A stretch of 64,000 nt of DNA from a virus (IMGVR_UViG_3300049460_000128:124001-188000); one strand, 5' to 3'; positions 26,670 through 35,653 are shown, counted from the stretch's first letter. Made by a program: numbers and translations. Notes: generated from the sequence alone by a model not told the origin.

Positions 26670-28780
26670 TGCCAGTATCAATTGGAACTAAAATCTCGGC
26701 CGCATTCTATAATGCGATCCAGACAATCATTGCGGGTATCTTGGGTCCATCTGGATACAATGGCACCGTTACGAGTTCGCAAGTAACTGCGGGTTCCGTT
26801 GATACAGCAGCTCAATGGAACAAACTCCGTACAGACATCAATGCGTGTCGGACTATTCAGGCAGGTACACCTTTCACATCCACGGAATTGCCAGTCATTT
26901 CACTCGGTGCATTGATCAAGGCATCTGATGTCAATCTCTACGAATCAACCGCCAACACGGTTTTTGCCAACTATGGTGGTAACCTGGTATTGGTCAACGG
27001 TGTATTCACTGACACTCGTACTACAACATGGACTGGTACAATCGATAACGAAGTTGTGGTTAGCTTTGCTGACCTCGCTACGGCAAATGGCTTCTTCCAG
27101 AACAGTGGTGAAGTGCGTCTGAATCTCAGTCAACCAACTAACAACAATGCACAAGATGCGTTGTGGGTTTCTAACCTGAGTAATGTTGGTACGATCTCGT
27201 TCACAAATACGGCGACTACCCGTAGCGGTACGGCTGGTATCCCGTTGGCAGTGGGTTGGTCAACCATGACATCCAACTACCAGATGATCTTCAATGGTAA
27301 CCGACTGCACTCTGGTTCATCATACACCTACGTGTCAGTTGATGATTTGTATGTCTATGCAAAATTGAATGCAAGTGGCAATGGCATCGTGATCAAAACG
27401 GTTATGACCAATGGTGATAATGGCACTATCTCGGCATCTACCTTGGCATCGTATGGTGTCAAGAAACGTGTGACTGATACTACTCCATCATTCGCATTCC
27501 TGGCAAGCAATAACTTCAATGCAGCAGTGGCTGGTTCGGGTACAACTCCAACCATTACCGCTTATACGGCATCTGGTACAACATCGTCTGCCACTACACT
27601 GAATATCACCAGTAATGTGGCTGGTTATGCATTTGCGGCCGTATTGCCAGCAGCCAGTGCCGCTCCAACGGTTGCTACTTGGCCGACCTTGCAGAACAAC
27701 ATCAACGTGGTTACCAATACGCCAACTACCTTGACTGTTCCTTTGGCTTCACCCAGCACTGCTTACAAGGTCTACACCTTCGTGGAAGATGCATTTGGTA
27801 ATGCATCAGCGGTATCAAGTGTATCTGTTACCTCTGCGAGTGGCACCGGTGTTACTGCGGCTACAATTGGACAATTCTTCAAGACAACGCCATATACGGG
27901 CTCTGGTCCTGGAAGCAATTTGAATGTGTCCAATAACATCGACTTGCTGAACAACCCAGGTTTCATGATCATGCGTAATCGTGGCAGCACTGCGAACACC
28001 TTCGTGGCACTGCAACAAAACGTGGTGAATATGCCAGGTAATCCAGCATTCAAAATGACTGGCCCTGCTGGTCCAATTGCACCGTTCTGCGGGTTCACAT
28101 CGACGGGCTTTACTGTCAACAATAGCTATGGCAATTCCGTGTTCGTAAGCGAAAATGCGCAGAACTATATCACGTGGTCATTCCGTAAATCGACCAATTT
28201 TGTTGATATCGTGACTTGGACTGGTGATGGTGCAGCAAGTCGTAATATTGCTCATACCTTGACCCAACAGCCTGGTTTGGTGTTGATTAAGGCAAATACA
28301 ACTGGTGAAATCTATGCATCGCACCGTGGTACAGGTGCAAACAATGGCTGCGCAATCACATTGACTACTGCATCTGCGGCAACAAGTACAACCGTTGCTT
28401 CGACTGCATTTAGTACGGGCACGTTTGACGTCCTGCATGGTACTGGTGGTCGTGATACCAATACGCTTGGTACAACCTATGTTGCATTCGTGTTCGCACA
28501 TGATCCATCCGCAGGCGGTGTAATTCAAACTGGTCTGGCGAGTGGTAATGGTTTGGTCTCGCTTGGTTGGACACCACAATTCATCCTGTGCAAATCAGTC
28601 AATGACTCAGGCGCATGGGTTGTTTACGATGCGTCACGTGGTATTGGCCCAACGTCGAATCCGCTTCCACTCAATAACACCACCGCTGAAACAACCACCG
28701 CGTCTATTCAGAATGGTACAAATGGATTCACGATTGCTGGTGCAACAACACCAATGATCTGGATGGCGATTAGACAGTAA
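26669..28780 (+). CDS. Large tail fibre/receptor-binding-type protein
   Basis: A 703-residue protein starting at the TAATG junction at 26669; a longer frame from 26594 would run into the previous gene. The first 280 or so residues are homologous to the whole 289-residue protein encoded at 28873. The middle has a fibronectin-like Thr/Ala/Ser-rich part. Residues about 430-700 hold two copies of a phage tail domain: WTGDGAASRNIAHTLTQQPG followed by LVLIKANTTGEIYASHRGTG, then ASGNGLVSLGWTPQFILCKS with WVVYDASRG. Such repeats are seen in distal tail fibres of cyanophages. A host-binding role is inferred. Confidence 0.7.
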   Translation: MPVSIGTKISAAFYNAIQTIIAGILGPSGYNGTVTSSQVTAGSVDTAAQWNKLRTDINACRTIQAGTPFTSTELPVISLGALIKASDVNLYESTANTVFANYGGNLVLVNGVFTDTRTTTWTGTIDNEVVVSFADLATANGFFQNSGEVRLNLSQPTNNNAQDALWVSNLSNVGTISFTNTATTRSGTAGIPLAVGWSTMTSNYQMIFNGNRLHSGSSYTYVSVDDLYVYAKLNASGNGIVIKTVMTNGDNGTISASTLASYGVKKRVTDTTPSFAFLASNNFNAAVAGSGTTPTITAYTASGTTSSATTLNITSNVAGYAFAAVLPAASAAPTVATWPTLQNNINVVTNTPTTLTVPLASPSTAYKVYTFVEDAFGNASAVSSVSVTSASGTGVTAATIGQFFKTTPYTGSGPGSNLNVSNNIDLLNNPGFMIMRNRGSTANTFVALQQNVVNMPGNPAFKMTGPAGPIAPFCGFTSTGFTVNNSYGNSVFVSENAQNYITWSFRKSTNFVDIVTWTGDGAASRNIAHTLTQQPGLVLIKANTTGEIYASHRGTGANNGCAITLTTASAATSTTVASTAFSTGTFDVLHGTGGRDTNTLGTTYVAFVFAHDPSAGGVIQTGLASGNGLVSLGWTPQFILCKSVNDSGAWVVYDASRGIGPTSNPLPLNNTTAETTTASIQNGTNGFTIAGATTPMIWMAIRQ

Positions 28781-28800
28781 CAAGTCAACACGCAACAGCA

Positions 28801-28826
28801 AGGCACACCTAGGTGTGCCTTTTCTT
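28801..28826 (+). terminator. Rho-independent terminator after the fibre gene
   Basis: A perfect 20-base palindrome (AGGCACACCT/AGGTGTGCCT) followed by TTTCTTT, 20 bases after the stop codon of the 703-residue fibre gene. Confidence 0.88.
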
Positions 28827-28839
28827 TGATTTATTAATG

Positions 28840-28847
28840 ACTAAATA
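28840..28847 (+). promoter_or_regulatory. Candidate late promoter ACTAAATA
   Basis: Two mismatches to TATAAATA, located between the terminator above and the ATG at 28873, 25 bases ahead of it. The terminator makes a new promoter here necessary unless readthrough occurs. Confidence 0.45.
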
Positions 28848-28872
28848 ATCAACATTTTATACCATAAGAGCT

Positions 28873-29742
28873 ATGACAATTAATTCAGGTTCGCCGGCCG
28901 CCGCCGCATTTTACAATTCAATTCAGTCAACCGTTGCGACGGTGCTGGGAACTGGGGGATACTATCAAACTCCTGCTAGTTCGCAACGAGTGACTGGTTC
29001 GTCAGTTACCGCGCTAGCCTGGACTCAGCTCCAAACTGATATCAATAAATGCCAAACGCATCAAACTGGTGCCGCTTTCTCAAATGCCAATTTACCCTCG
29101 GTTGTTGCTGGCGCATCAGTCAAGGCCTCTGACTTGAATTTGTATGAGACACAAGCTGGTGTCATCAATACAAATCGATATACGGCCAACGTGGCTAATA
29201 TGACCCTGACATCCAGTACATTGTCGATCGCCCGCGGCAGTATCTGGGGTAGTGGCAGCACATCAATTACAGCCGCATTCCAGGCAGACTGGGGCACGGC
29301 AGCAACCATGGCCGCATTCTTCAACACTGGTGGTGAAGTACGTTGGGTACTGGCACACAATAATATCGCGGGCCCACAGGATTCAAGTTGGCAGTCCCTA
29401 TTGAGTAGTTTGGGCCCATTTGATATTCATGGTGGCTCAGTGAACACAACCACGTCCACCACTGTGAAATTCCCGTTCAATAGTTTGACTACAACCTATC
29501 AGACTATTTTCAGCAAGACGAACACCACTGCCAGCTATACCGCCAATACGATCACCATTCAGGCAAGAATTAATGCGGCAGGCACGGGCATTAACGTGTC
29601 TGTGGTCTTGCTAGACGGTCACACAAACGCTTTCTACGACCAAGTGAGCAGTGGCACTACGCTGACGTGTAGTCACCTCAAATCGACTGTGGTGATGACT
29701 GGTATTACTTCACCAACCTACTCAGTACTTACGGCCTTCTAA
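28873..29742 (+). CDS. Virion structural protein, short paralogue of the 703-residue fibre
   Basis: A 289-residue protein that aligns along its whole length with the N-terminal portion of the protein encoded at 26669. Shared landmarks are AAFYNSIQSTV versus AAFYNAIQTII, the LG-x-GGY/SGY element, WTQLQTDINKC versus WNKLRTDINAC, and VKASDLNLYE versus IKASDVNLYE. It lacks the receptor-type repeats and so looks like a short tail decoration or fibre-base protein. The stop overlaps the next gene (TAATG). Confidence 0.7.
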   Translation: MTINSGSPAAAAFYNSIQSTVATVLGTGGYYQTPASSQRVTGSSVTALAWTQLQTDINKCQTHQTGAAFSNANLPSVVAGASVKASDLNLYETQAGVINTNRYTANVANMTLTSSTLSIARGSIWGSGSTSITAAFQADWGTAATMAAFFNTGGEVRWVLAHNNIAGPQDSSWQSLLSSLGPFDIHGGSVNTTTSTTVKFPFNSLTTTYQTIFSKTNTTASYTANTITIQARINAAGTGINVSVVLLDGHTNAFYDQVSSGTTLTCSHLKSTVVMTGITSPTYSVLTAF

Positions 29743-30224
29743 TGAGTCATGTGATTTTTATCCGCCACGGCGAGAGCCTGGGCAATGTAGACGGCTACTA
29801 TTACACGTTGCCTGATGTTGCAAATATCCTCAGTAGCAAGGGTGTGGATCAATGCGTTGAACTGAATAAGACCTTTAAGGATCAGCTTGAGCACGATTTC
29901 TACAAAACTGAAACAACTGTGATTCATAGTCGTTATCAACGCGCCAAAATTACAGCACAGATTGTCACCCACAAAAGTGGCATAATTATCCACAGTGAAG
30001 ATGCTCGTATCAATGAACAAGGGCATGACATATATGGAGTCGCGTCTGAATCTGAAGAGTCAGTTAAGACACGGGTTCGATCCATCATTGAACAATATCC
30101 ATTCAATCTGGTATTATTCACACACGGCATGCTCATGGGCGTTATTGACCCAGAACGTGGCGGTGCTCGCAATTGTGAATTACGCAAATACAGTAGAGAA
30201 GAAATCCTAGCCTTGTTGGCTTAA
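29742..30224 (+). CDS. Histidine phosphatase (phosphoglycerate mutase-like)
   Basis: A 160-residue member of the histidine phosphatase branch. The catalytic motif IRHGESLGN (R8, H9) is at the N-terminus, SRYQRAKITAQ follows (Arg that contacts phosphate, about residues 64-74), and the second His is in LFTHGMLMG (about 124-132). It would remove phosphate through a phosphohistidine intermediate; the substrate is unknown. It overlaps the structural gene before it, but its content fits the sugar-active genes after it. A sugar-phosphate or nucleotide-sugar substrate is my inference from that context. Confidence 0.85.
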   Translation: MSHVIFIRHGESLGNVDGYYYTLPDVANILSSKGVDQCVELNKTFKDQLEHDFYKTETTVIHSRYQRAKITAQIVTHKSGIIIHSEDARINEQGHDIYGVASESEESVKTRVRSIIEQYPFNLVLFTHGMLMGVIDPERGGARNCELRKYSREEILALLA

Positions 30225-30230
30225 CTCATA

Positions 30231-30259
30231 TTGAATCACAATCATAAGTAGTTCATAAT
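30231..30259 (+). promoter_or_regulatory. Sigma70-like promoter of the glycosyltransferase/radical-SAM block
   Basis: TTGAAT (30231-30236), 17-base spacer, CATAAT (30254-30259). It lies in the only sizeable gap (52 bases) between the histidine phosphatase and the following genes. The predicted start falls close to the AAAAGGAGA ribosome site, leaving a short leader. Confidence 0.42.
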
Positions 30260-30276
30260 ATCCAAAAGGAGATTTT

Positions 30277-30624
30277 ATGGACACTAGATTGGAACAAGCA
30301 CTAGAATACGCAAACTACAAAGTCACGGTATTCCAACAAAAAGAAAACCTCAAATTGCGCCTCGACAACATGTTGACATACGCGCACAACGGTGGCATTT
30401 TCAAGATCTCAGATACTCTCATTTCATTCGTTGACTCATTGCTGCGTCGCGATGTCGTGGAAGTTGTTCTGATTGATCAACGTGGAAATCCCGTAAAGGT
30501 AGTTGATCTCAAGGCTTTCCAGGAAACCATCTTCAGTCTGTATTTTGAAGCAACGAATGAATACCAGACGGAATTTGATAAACTGCGCAAAGCACGCTCA
30601 GTCAAGCAGGTGACCGGCGTATGA
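30277..30624 (+). CDS. Hypothetical helical protein
   Basis: A 115-residue protein with a strong ribosome site (AAAAGGAGA). The N-terminal 40 residues are a likely amphipathic or coiled-coil helix; the middle has DVVEVVLIDQRGNPVKVVDL; the C-terminal end is basic (KLRKARSVKQ). It is not recognised. The last codons overlap the following glycosyltransferase (start at 30621), so it is the first gene of the accessory block and may regulate or scaffold it. Confidence 0.65.
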   Translation: MDTRLEQALEYANYKVTVFQQKENLKLRLDNMLTYAHNGGIFKISDTLISFVDSLLRRDVVEVVLIDQRGNPVKVVDLKAFQETIFSLYFEATNEYQTEFDKLRKARSVKQVTGV

Positions 30625-31523
30625 GCAAAGGCTTTTTGATCTACGCGCACAACAATGAAGAAGTCGACTATGGTAAGTTGGCTCTTTGCTGTGCGCTAAT
30701 GATCAAACGCAACCTAACGGTCAATGCGACATGTCTGGTAACCGATCAAGGCACACTTGACTGGCTGCGTGCCAGTCATACCGCCGAATTGATCGAGTAT
30801 GCGTTCGATCACATCAAGGTTGTCGACTACGCGACATCCCATGGTGGCAGCAAACAAAAGAAATTCCTCGATACCAGTTCCACTAGCAAAATTCTGAGCT
30901 GGCACAATGGCTCCCGTAATACAGCCTACGAACTGACTCCATTCGACGAAACAATTATCCTCGATAGTGATGTACTGGTACAAGATAAATCGTTCGATCT
31001 GGTATGGGGGAATGATGAAGATCTGATGGTCAATAATCAAGCTATTACACTGGAACACCAGAGTCCACGGCATACTGAAGTGCGTCTCGATACAATGGGA
31101 ATTCCCATGTATTGGGCAACCATGGTATATTTCCAGAAGACACCAAGGTCGAAAATGCTCTTTGATTTGGTCTCTCATATCAAGGCACAATACGCATACT
31201 ATCAATACGTATATGAGTTCCCGGGAAAATTATATCGTAATGATTATGCGTTCTCGATTGCAATTCACATGATGAATGGCTTTTTGGAAAATAACGAAGT
31301 GAAGAATTTCCCATGTGGTAAGATCCTCAGTAGTTTCGATACCGATGAATTAATTGGCGTGAAAGAAAATGAACTCACGTTCTTGGTGCAAGATAGCCAA
31401 CAAGAATGGCGATTCTTTGTCAACAATGTTCGAGGCATTACCGTTCATGCTATGAACAAATACGCATTGCTCCGCCATGCACCTACCATAATTGACATTT
31501 ACTATGACTCAACAAAGATTTAA
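30621..31523 (+). CDS. Glycosyltransferase-like protein (GT-A fold), copy 1
   Basis: A 300-residue predicted glycosyltransferase. It starts with a nucleotide-binding-type strand (GFLIYAHNNEEVDYGKLALC), and the DxD metal/nucleotide-sugar motif is in FDETIILDSDVLV (D115-S-D117). The overall plan is shared with the adjacent copy at 31504 (about 25-30% similar by eye): YAHNNEEVDYGKLALCCAL versus FAQNGTTDYIRLAYALAL, and DETIILDSD versus RETIKLDCD. No membrane segment. The sugar donor and acceptor are unknown; a virion protein, phage DNA or host surface glycan are all possible. Confidence 0.72.
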   Translation: MSKGFLIYAHNNEEVDYGKLALCCALMIKRNLTVNATCLVTDQGTLDWLRASHTAELIEYAFDHIKVVDYATSHGGSKQKKFLDTSSTSKILSWHNGSRNTAYELTPFDETIILDSDVLVQDKSFDLVWGNDEDLMVNNQAITLEHQSPRHTEVRLDTMGIPMYWATMVYFQKTPRSKMLFDLVSHIKAQYAYYQYVYEFPGKLYRNDYAFSIAIHMMNGFLENNEVKNFPCGKILSSFDTDELIGVKENELTFLVQDSQQEWRFFVNNVRGITVHAMNKYALLRHAPTIIDIYYDSTKI

Positions 31524-32373
31524 ACGTGATCGTGGTTTTTTCACCTTTGCACAAAATGGCACAACGGATTATATTCGTCTAGCCTATGCACTGGCATTGA
31601 GTCTTAAGGCTACTCAAGTGGAAGTTCCCTATTTGTCAATTGGTGTGACGCCAGGTACCGTGGTTGACGCCAAATACGCATGGGCGTTTGATGAGATAGT
31701 GGAAATTCCATGGGGTGATGCAGCAAAGGATGCTGACTGGAAACTCCAGAATGAATGGAAAGCATATCACATGACTCCCTACAGGGAAACAATTAAGCTC
31801 GACTGTGATATGCTGTTCACGACCAATGTTGATTCATGGTGGGAAACACTCAGTCAGCAAGATGTTTGGTTCGCAACCACCGCAACCACATATCGCAATG
31901 ATGTTGTGACCTCTGATTACTATCGTAAGACATTCACGGCAAATAAATTGCCAAATGTCTATACGGCATTCTGCTATTTCAAGCATTCAGATACCGCCTA
32001 CCAGTTATTTGATATGGCTGAAATCATTTATACCAACTGGGAGAAATTCACGTTTGAATTCATGGACGAACCTCGCCCCACTGAAGTAAGTACTGACGTG
32101 GTATTTGCACTCGCGGTCAAGCTTCTGGGTATAGAAGATGAATGTACGCGCCCTGGAACCTTCCCAAGCTTCACACACATGAAGACTCAATTGCAGGGTT
32201 GGAATGTGAATCAAGTTACTGAACACTGGACTGATCATATCGGCGTATATTTCACTGACGAATTGGAATTGAAAATTGGTCGCTACCTGCAATTGGCGCC
32301 AATCCATTATCATGTCAAGAGCTTCATTACCGACGAGATGATTTCCTTGTATGAGAAGAAGGTGATGCCTTGA
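31504..32373 (+). CDS. Glycosyltransferase-like protein (GT-A fold), copy 2
   Basis: A 289-residue paralogue of the preceding gene, with the DxD motif in YRETIKLDCDMLF (D100-C-D102). ATG at 31504 is preferred; an in-frame TTG at 31492 would add four residues. The gene begins inside the end of copy 1 and overlaps the next start by four bases. Tandem duplication followed by divergence is the simplest origin. The two copies may add successive sugars or act as a heterodimer; neither is shown by the sequence. Confidence 0.72.
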   Translation: MTQQRFKRDRGFFTFAQNGTTDYIRLAYALALSLKATQVEVPYLSIGVTPGTVVDAKYAWAFDEIVEIPWGDAAKDADWKLQNEWKAYHMTPYRETIKLDCDMLFTTNVDSWWETLSQQDVWFATTATTYRNDVVTSDYYRKTFTANKLPNVYTAFCYFKHSDTAYQLFDMAEIIYTNWEKFTFEFMDEPRPTEVSTDVVFALAVKLLGIEDECTRPGTFPSFTHMKTQLQGWNVNQVTEHWTDHIGVYFTDELELKIGRYLQLAPIHYHVKSFITDEMISLYEKKVMP

Positions 32374-33293
32374 AAACGTTTTTGTATTATGACCAGTCAA
32401 CTGGTGTCATCAAGGCAATTTCGCCCGTACAATCAAGCGAATTTGACAAATGGGCATTGACTAAACTTGATATCCCGACAGCAAATAAGTTCCTGATGGG
32501 TGAATGGGATACGAATCATTGGTTCGTCAGCAGCAATACGACTGAAGACAAATGCGTGCTCTCCATGAATCAATTCGACTATTTGCCACAGACCTCCACT
32601 ACCATTGAAGTCTTGCCACGTTCAGAACACTCGCAGCATATCAAAACTGCAATCGGCGTAACGATCTACACCAAATTGCAGAAATTTGAATTGTCAGTTG
32701 CGCCTGAAGCCGCAAAGCTGGATCTCAGCAAGATAGAAGATGATACAATGGAATTCTTCATTACCAAGCGTAATGATCCATCCCATATTTTGGGTATGAT
32801 TACCACCAATGCCAAGGAATTGTTTGAGAAGGGTACGCTCATCTTCGACTTCCCCGTTGAAGGAAATGACTTCTCGGTATCCACCAAGCGACTGTTCCGT
32901 TTCTATCAGTTGACTGTACGTCGAAACAAGGTGTCCAATCGGGTCAAGCATTCGCATCATCGCTACAATACCTTGGTGCCATATACTCGCATTAAGACCA
33001 TGCAGGATGGCAAGGATGGTATCATCGTTGTCCACAATGTAAATAAAGATCAATTGGAAATCTCGCTTGATGGCGAAGTGTATGATATAACGACTGATGC
33101 CAGTTCTGAGATCGCTACGTTATTCTTGACACGAGAACGTGATCCCACTATATTGATTGACATCGTAAAGTTAGACCTTCGGGATATCGATTACAACAAG
33201 ACAGTAGTGATCCCAGTACCACATGATGCTGGTGTGGACTTTGGTATCTCGGGATTTCCTTACGTGGACAAACTTTCATTCTTGAGAAAATAA
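32370..33293 (+). CDS. Hypothetical protein of the glycosyltransferase block
   Basis: A 307-residue protein, not recognised. It uses a TTG start overlapping the previous stop (TTGA), with AAGAAGGTGA just upstream. The sequence seems to hold two related beta-rich modules: TMEFFITKRNDPSHILGMI (about 125-145) and EIATLFLTRERDPTILIDIV (about 250-270) share the pattern x-LF-x-T-x-R-x-DP, suggesting an internal repeat. No signal peptide or membrane segment. A sugar-binding or virion role is possible but unsupported. Confidence 0.6.
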   Translation: MKTFLYYDQSTGVIKAISPVQSSEFDKWALTKLDIPTANKFLMGEWDTNHWFVSSNTTEDKCVLSMNQFDYLPQTSTTIEVLPRSEHSQHIKTAIGVTIYTKLQKFELSVAPEAAKLDLSKIEDDTMEFFITKRNDPSHILGMITTNAKELFEKGTLIFDFPVEGNDFSVSTKRLFRFYQLTVRRNKVSNRVKHSHHRYNTLVPYTRIKTMQDGKDGIIVVHNVNKDQLEISLDGEVYDITTDASSEIATLFLTRERDPTILIDIVKLDLRDIDYNKTVVIPVPHDAGVDFGISGFPYVDKLSFLRK

Positions 33294-33322
33294 TGGCTTT
33301 ACAGAAATTTCCTATCACATGA
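33293..33322 (+). pseudogene. Remnant duplicate of the 5' end of the copy-3 glycosyltransferase gene
   Basis: The ten-codon frame encodes MALQKFPIT followed by TGA. The intact gene downstream (34065) begins MALEKFPIT, so this is its separated 5' end. The DNA copies differ at several silent sites (TTT/TTC, CCT/CCC, ATC/ATT), so the duplicate is not recent or came from a relative. Its ATG uses the previous stop (TAATG) and its TGA overlaps the HNH start (ATGA), making it a short leader of the homing endonuclease gene. Confidence 0.75.
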
Positions 33323-34065
33323 ATTATATAAAGCATTACGATATCTTGATAGCCCGTGCGATAGCCAGAAAGCTTTCTGGCTATTATGAAGTTCATCATA
33401 TAATTCCAAGGTGTATGGGTGGCACAAACAATGCTAATAATTTGGTCGAATTGACTCCAGCTGAACATTTTATAGCTCATTTATTACTCTGTCGCATATA
33501 TCCAAGTGTTGACGGGTTAGTGACCGCCGCATTTTTGATGTCTCACAAGGGAAAATATACAAACAAAGTATATGGTAAATTACGTGAACAATATGCTCAA
33601 ATTCGTAGTCATAATATGATTGGTGAACGTAATCATATGTATGGCAAAACACATGATATTGCAGCTCGAAATAAAGTATCACAAGCTAACACGGGGCGAA
33701 TACGATCAAGTTCGCATAGACAAGCCATAGCCAATGCACAGACTGGTAAAGTCATGAGTGCTTCAACCCGCAAATTGATAAGTGATGCTAATGTTGGTCG
33801 CATAGTGACTGATACAACAAAAGATAAATTATCCAAAGCATTGCAGGGTAAAATACGAAACCCTGATTCAATAGCAAAGCAAAGTATAACAAATACTGGT
33901 TCTGGTAATCCCAATTTTGGAAATGGCCAAGCCGTAACAGGAGCAAAGAACGGAATGTATGGTAAAAAATGGTATGTGAATGCAAAAGGTGAGCGTCGTG
34001 TGATGTTTCCCAATGACGAACGTTTACAACAAGATGACTGGCAAAATGGCAAGGAGTGGAAATAA
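33319..34065 (+). CDS. HNH homing endonuclease with NUMOD3 repeats
   Basis: A 248-residue free-standing homing endonuclease. The HNH motif is in YYEVHHIIPRCMGG, NNANNLVELT and AEHFIAHLLL (H26-H27, N41, H50, H54). Residues about 100-185 have three to four NUMOD3-type DNA-binding helices (NKVSQANTGR, RQAIANAQTGK, RKLISDANVGR, KDKLSKALQGK). The gene is visibly AT-richer than its neighbours. It sits exactly between a duplicated and an intact 5' end of a glycosyltransferase gene, and it supplies the AAGGAG ribosome site for that gene at its own 3' end. It would cut an unoccupied allele and spread the insertion. Confidence 0.9.
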   Translation: MNYIKHYDILIARAIARKLSGYYEVHHIIPRCMGGTNNANNLVELTPAEHFIAHLLLCRIYPSVDGLVTAAFLMSHKGKYTNKVYGKLREQYAQIRSHNMIGERNHMYGKTHDIAARNKVSQANTGRIRSSSHRQAIANAQTGKVMSASTRKLISDANVGRIVTDTTKDKLSKALQGKIRNPDSIAKQSITNTGSGNPNFGNGQAVTGAKNGMYGKKWYVNAKGERRVMFPNDERLQQDDWQNGKEWK

Positions 34066-34967
34066 TGGCATTAGAGAAATTCCCCATTACGACGTTTGAT
34101 GTTTTTTTCCTTAGCTACGATGAACCAAATGCAGAGAAGCATTGGGCTGACCTCCTGGACAAATGCCCTTGGGCTAAACGTGTACATGGCGTAAAGGGCT
34201 TTGATGCAGCACACCGCGAATGTGCCAATCAATCTGAAACCCCATGGTTCGTTACGGTCGATGCTGACAATATCGTGTTACCAGAATTCTTTGATATCGT
34301 GGTTGAACTTGATCCCGAGAATGCACCAAACCGCTGCTATTCCTGGAACGCAATCAATATGATGAACGGACTCATCTACGGCAATGGTGGCTTGAAATTG
34401 TGGTCGAAACAATTCGCTGCCAATATGCGTTCACATGAACTGTCGGATGATAAAGACGCGGTTGACTTCTGTTGGGAATCTGATTACAAGCAAGTTCATC
34501 GTACCTTCTCGGAAGTACACAACAATGGGTCAGCGTATCAGGCATTCCGGGTTGGCTATCGCGAAGGCATCAAACTCGCGTTAGATCGAGGCCAGCGCGT
34601 CGCACCAGAATTAATGAAGACGGTGTTGCATAACGTCAATCTTCGCAACCTACGCATATGGTCGTCAGTTGGTGCTGACGTTGAGCATGGTCTGTGGGCC
34701 ATATACGGCACTCGTATGGCATGGAGCCAAATGTGTGATCCAGATTACGACTTCACGGTCATTCGTGATTACGACTGGTTCAATGCCTTCTGGGAACAAA
34801 TCATTGGTGACTTGCCACCCGATCCCGTTGATCGTTTGAATGGATTGCCATTCTTCATCAATGTGTTGGGTGAGGATATTAAGAATAAAACGAAAATTGC
34901 TGTACCATTGCTTGATAGTGATACTAGCGAATTTTTCCGTGATACCTTCAAACTACGAAATGACTGA
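34065..34967 (+). CDS. Glycosyltransferase-like protein, copy 3
   Basis: A 300-residue protein starting at the TAATG junction with the HNH gene (AAGGAG at 34051). The N-terminus FDVFFLSYDEPNAEKHWADL and the VDADN motif (D66-A-D68) match a phage family of DxD nucleotide-sugar transferases; YGNGGLKLW and the AHRECANQS helix are also shared with the paralogue at 51491. It is unrelated in detail to copies 1 and 2. The next gene overlaps its stop. Specificity is unknown. Confidence 0.75.
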   Translation: MALEKFPITTFDVFFLSYDEPNAEKHWADLLDKCPWAKRVHGVKGFDAAHRECANQSETPWFVTVDADNIVLPEFFDIVVELDPENAPNRCYSWNAINMMNGLIYGNGGLKLWSKQFAANMRSHELSDDKDAVDFCWESDYKQVHRTFSEVHNNGSAYQAFRVGYREGIKLALDRGQRVAPELMKTVLHNVNLRNLRIWSSVGADVEHGLWAIYGTRMAWSQMCDPDYDFTVIRDYDWFNAFWEQIIGDLPPDPVDRLNGLPFFINVLGEDIKNKTKIAVPLLDSDTSEFFRDTFKLRND

Positions 34968-35283
34968 TTTCCAGGAAGCCAACCAGGTAATGATCCGGTT
35001 GGCTTCCTGCACTGTAGCACTCCGCCACGACTCAATACATGACTTCTTCGAGTCTGTATTCCTCCAAGCCTCACTCAACAAACAGTGGCGGGCTCCCTCG
35101 TATGCAAATGAAGGCCCAAAGGCAGATACCGATTATATCTTGGTATTCTTGCGTGACCTTCTGGCACTTCAATTCCCTGAACCACAAGACCCCAATCTCA
35201 TACAGATGCTGGCCGATGCCAGACTGTTGTATGAATGGGTCAGACCACAATACGAAGAAATTTTCGAGGTGCCATATGAATAA
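34960..35283 (+). CDS. Small helical protein, family A member 1
   Basis: A 107-residue protein of unknown function, first of three tandem paralogues. It begins MTDFQEANQVMIRLASCTVAL and ends with FPEPQDPNLIQMLADARLLY plus an acidic tail. The start at 34960 overlaps the glycosyltransferase stop. The shared plan of the three is an N-terminal ANQ-x2-I-x-L helix and a C-terminal P-x-x-x-DP-x-L-x-x-M helix, with variable middles. They lie between the glycosyltransferase and the radical-SAM genes. Confidence 0.7.
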   Translation: MTDFQEANQVMIRLASCTVALRHDSIHDFFESVFLQASLNKQWRAPSYANEGPKADTDYILVFLRDLLALQFPEPQDPNLIQMLADARLLYEWVRPQYEEIFEVPYE

Positions 35284-35653
35284 TTTGTCCTCCACTTGCT
35301 ACCCTATTCGCCACAAGTCGATCGTGCCACTTCCCAATTACGCCATTGAATCGTTTGATGATGCAAACCAAGCCTATATCAAACTGATGGATCTTAAAGC
35401 AACTCTGTTGCTTGGGGCCAATAATCAATTGGTGCGTTTGGCTGTCCAGCAGGTGGTGATTAATGGCATGGTTGGTCACACGTTGGTGAAATGGCAATCT
35501 GCAATCATGGCACACATTCATGCAATAAAGGATCTTATGAATGCCCACTATCCAAATGACAACGATCCTGTGCTTATCGCCATGTTGGAATCTGCAAAGA
35601 TTTCGCATGATGAGATGACACAACTCTATAACGAGCATTGTCATGCTGACTGA
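35276..35653 (+). CDS. Small helical protein, family A member 2
   Basis: A 125-residue paralogue of its neighbours, with ESFDDANQAYIKLMDLKATL near the N-terminus and YPNDNDPVLIAMLESAKISH near the C-terminus. ATG at 35276 overlaps the previous stop by eight bases. Longer frames extending upstream are excluded because they would read through the preceding gene. It has Cys residues only near both ends (TCYP and EHCHAD). Function unknown. Confidence 0.7.
   Translation: MNNLSSTCYPIRHKSIVPLPNYAIESFDDANQAYIKLMDLKATLLLGANNQLVRLAVQQVVINGMVGHTLVKWQSAIMAHIHAIKDLMNAHYPNDNDPVLIAMLESAKISHDEMTQLYNEHCHAD

Noticed and set aside
33293-34065. A group I intron containing the HNH gene
   Set aside because: The downstream gene has its own complete 5' end, ATG and ribosome site, so splicing is not needed; a free-standing insertion with a duplicated gene start explains it better.
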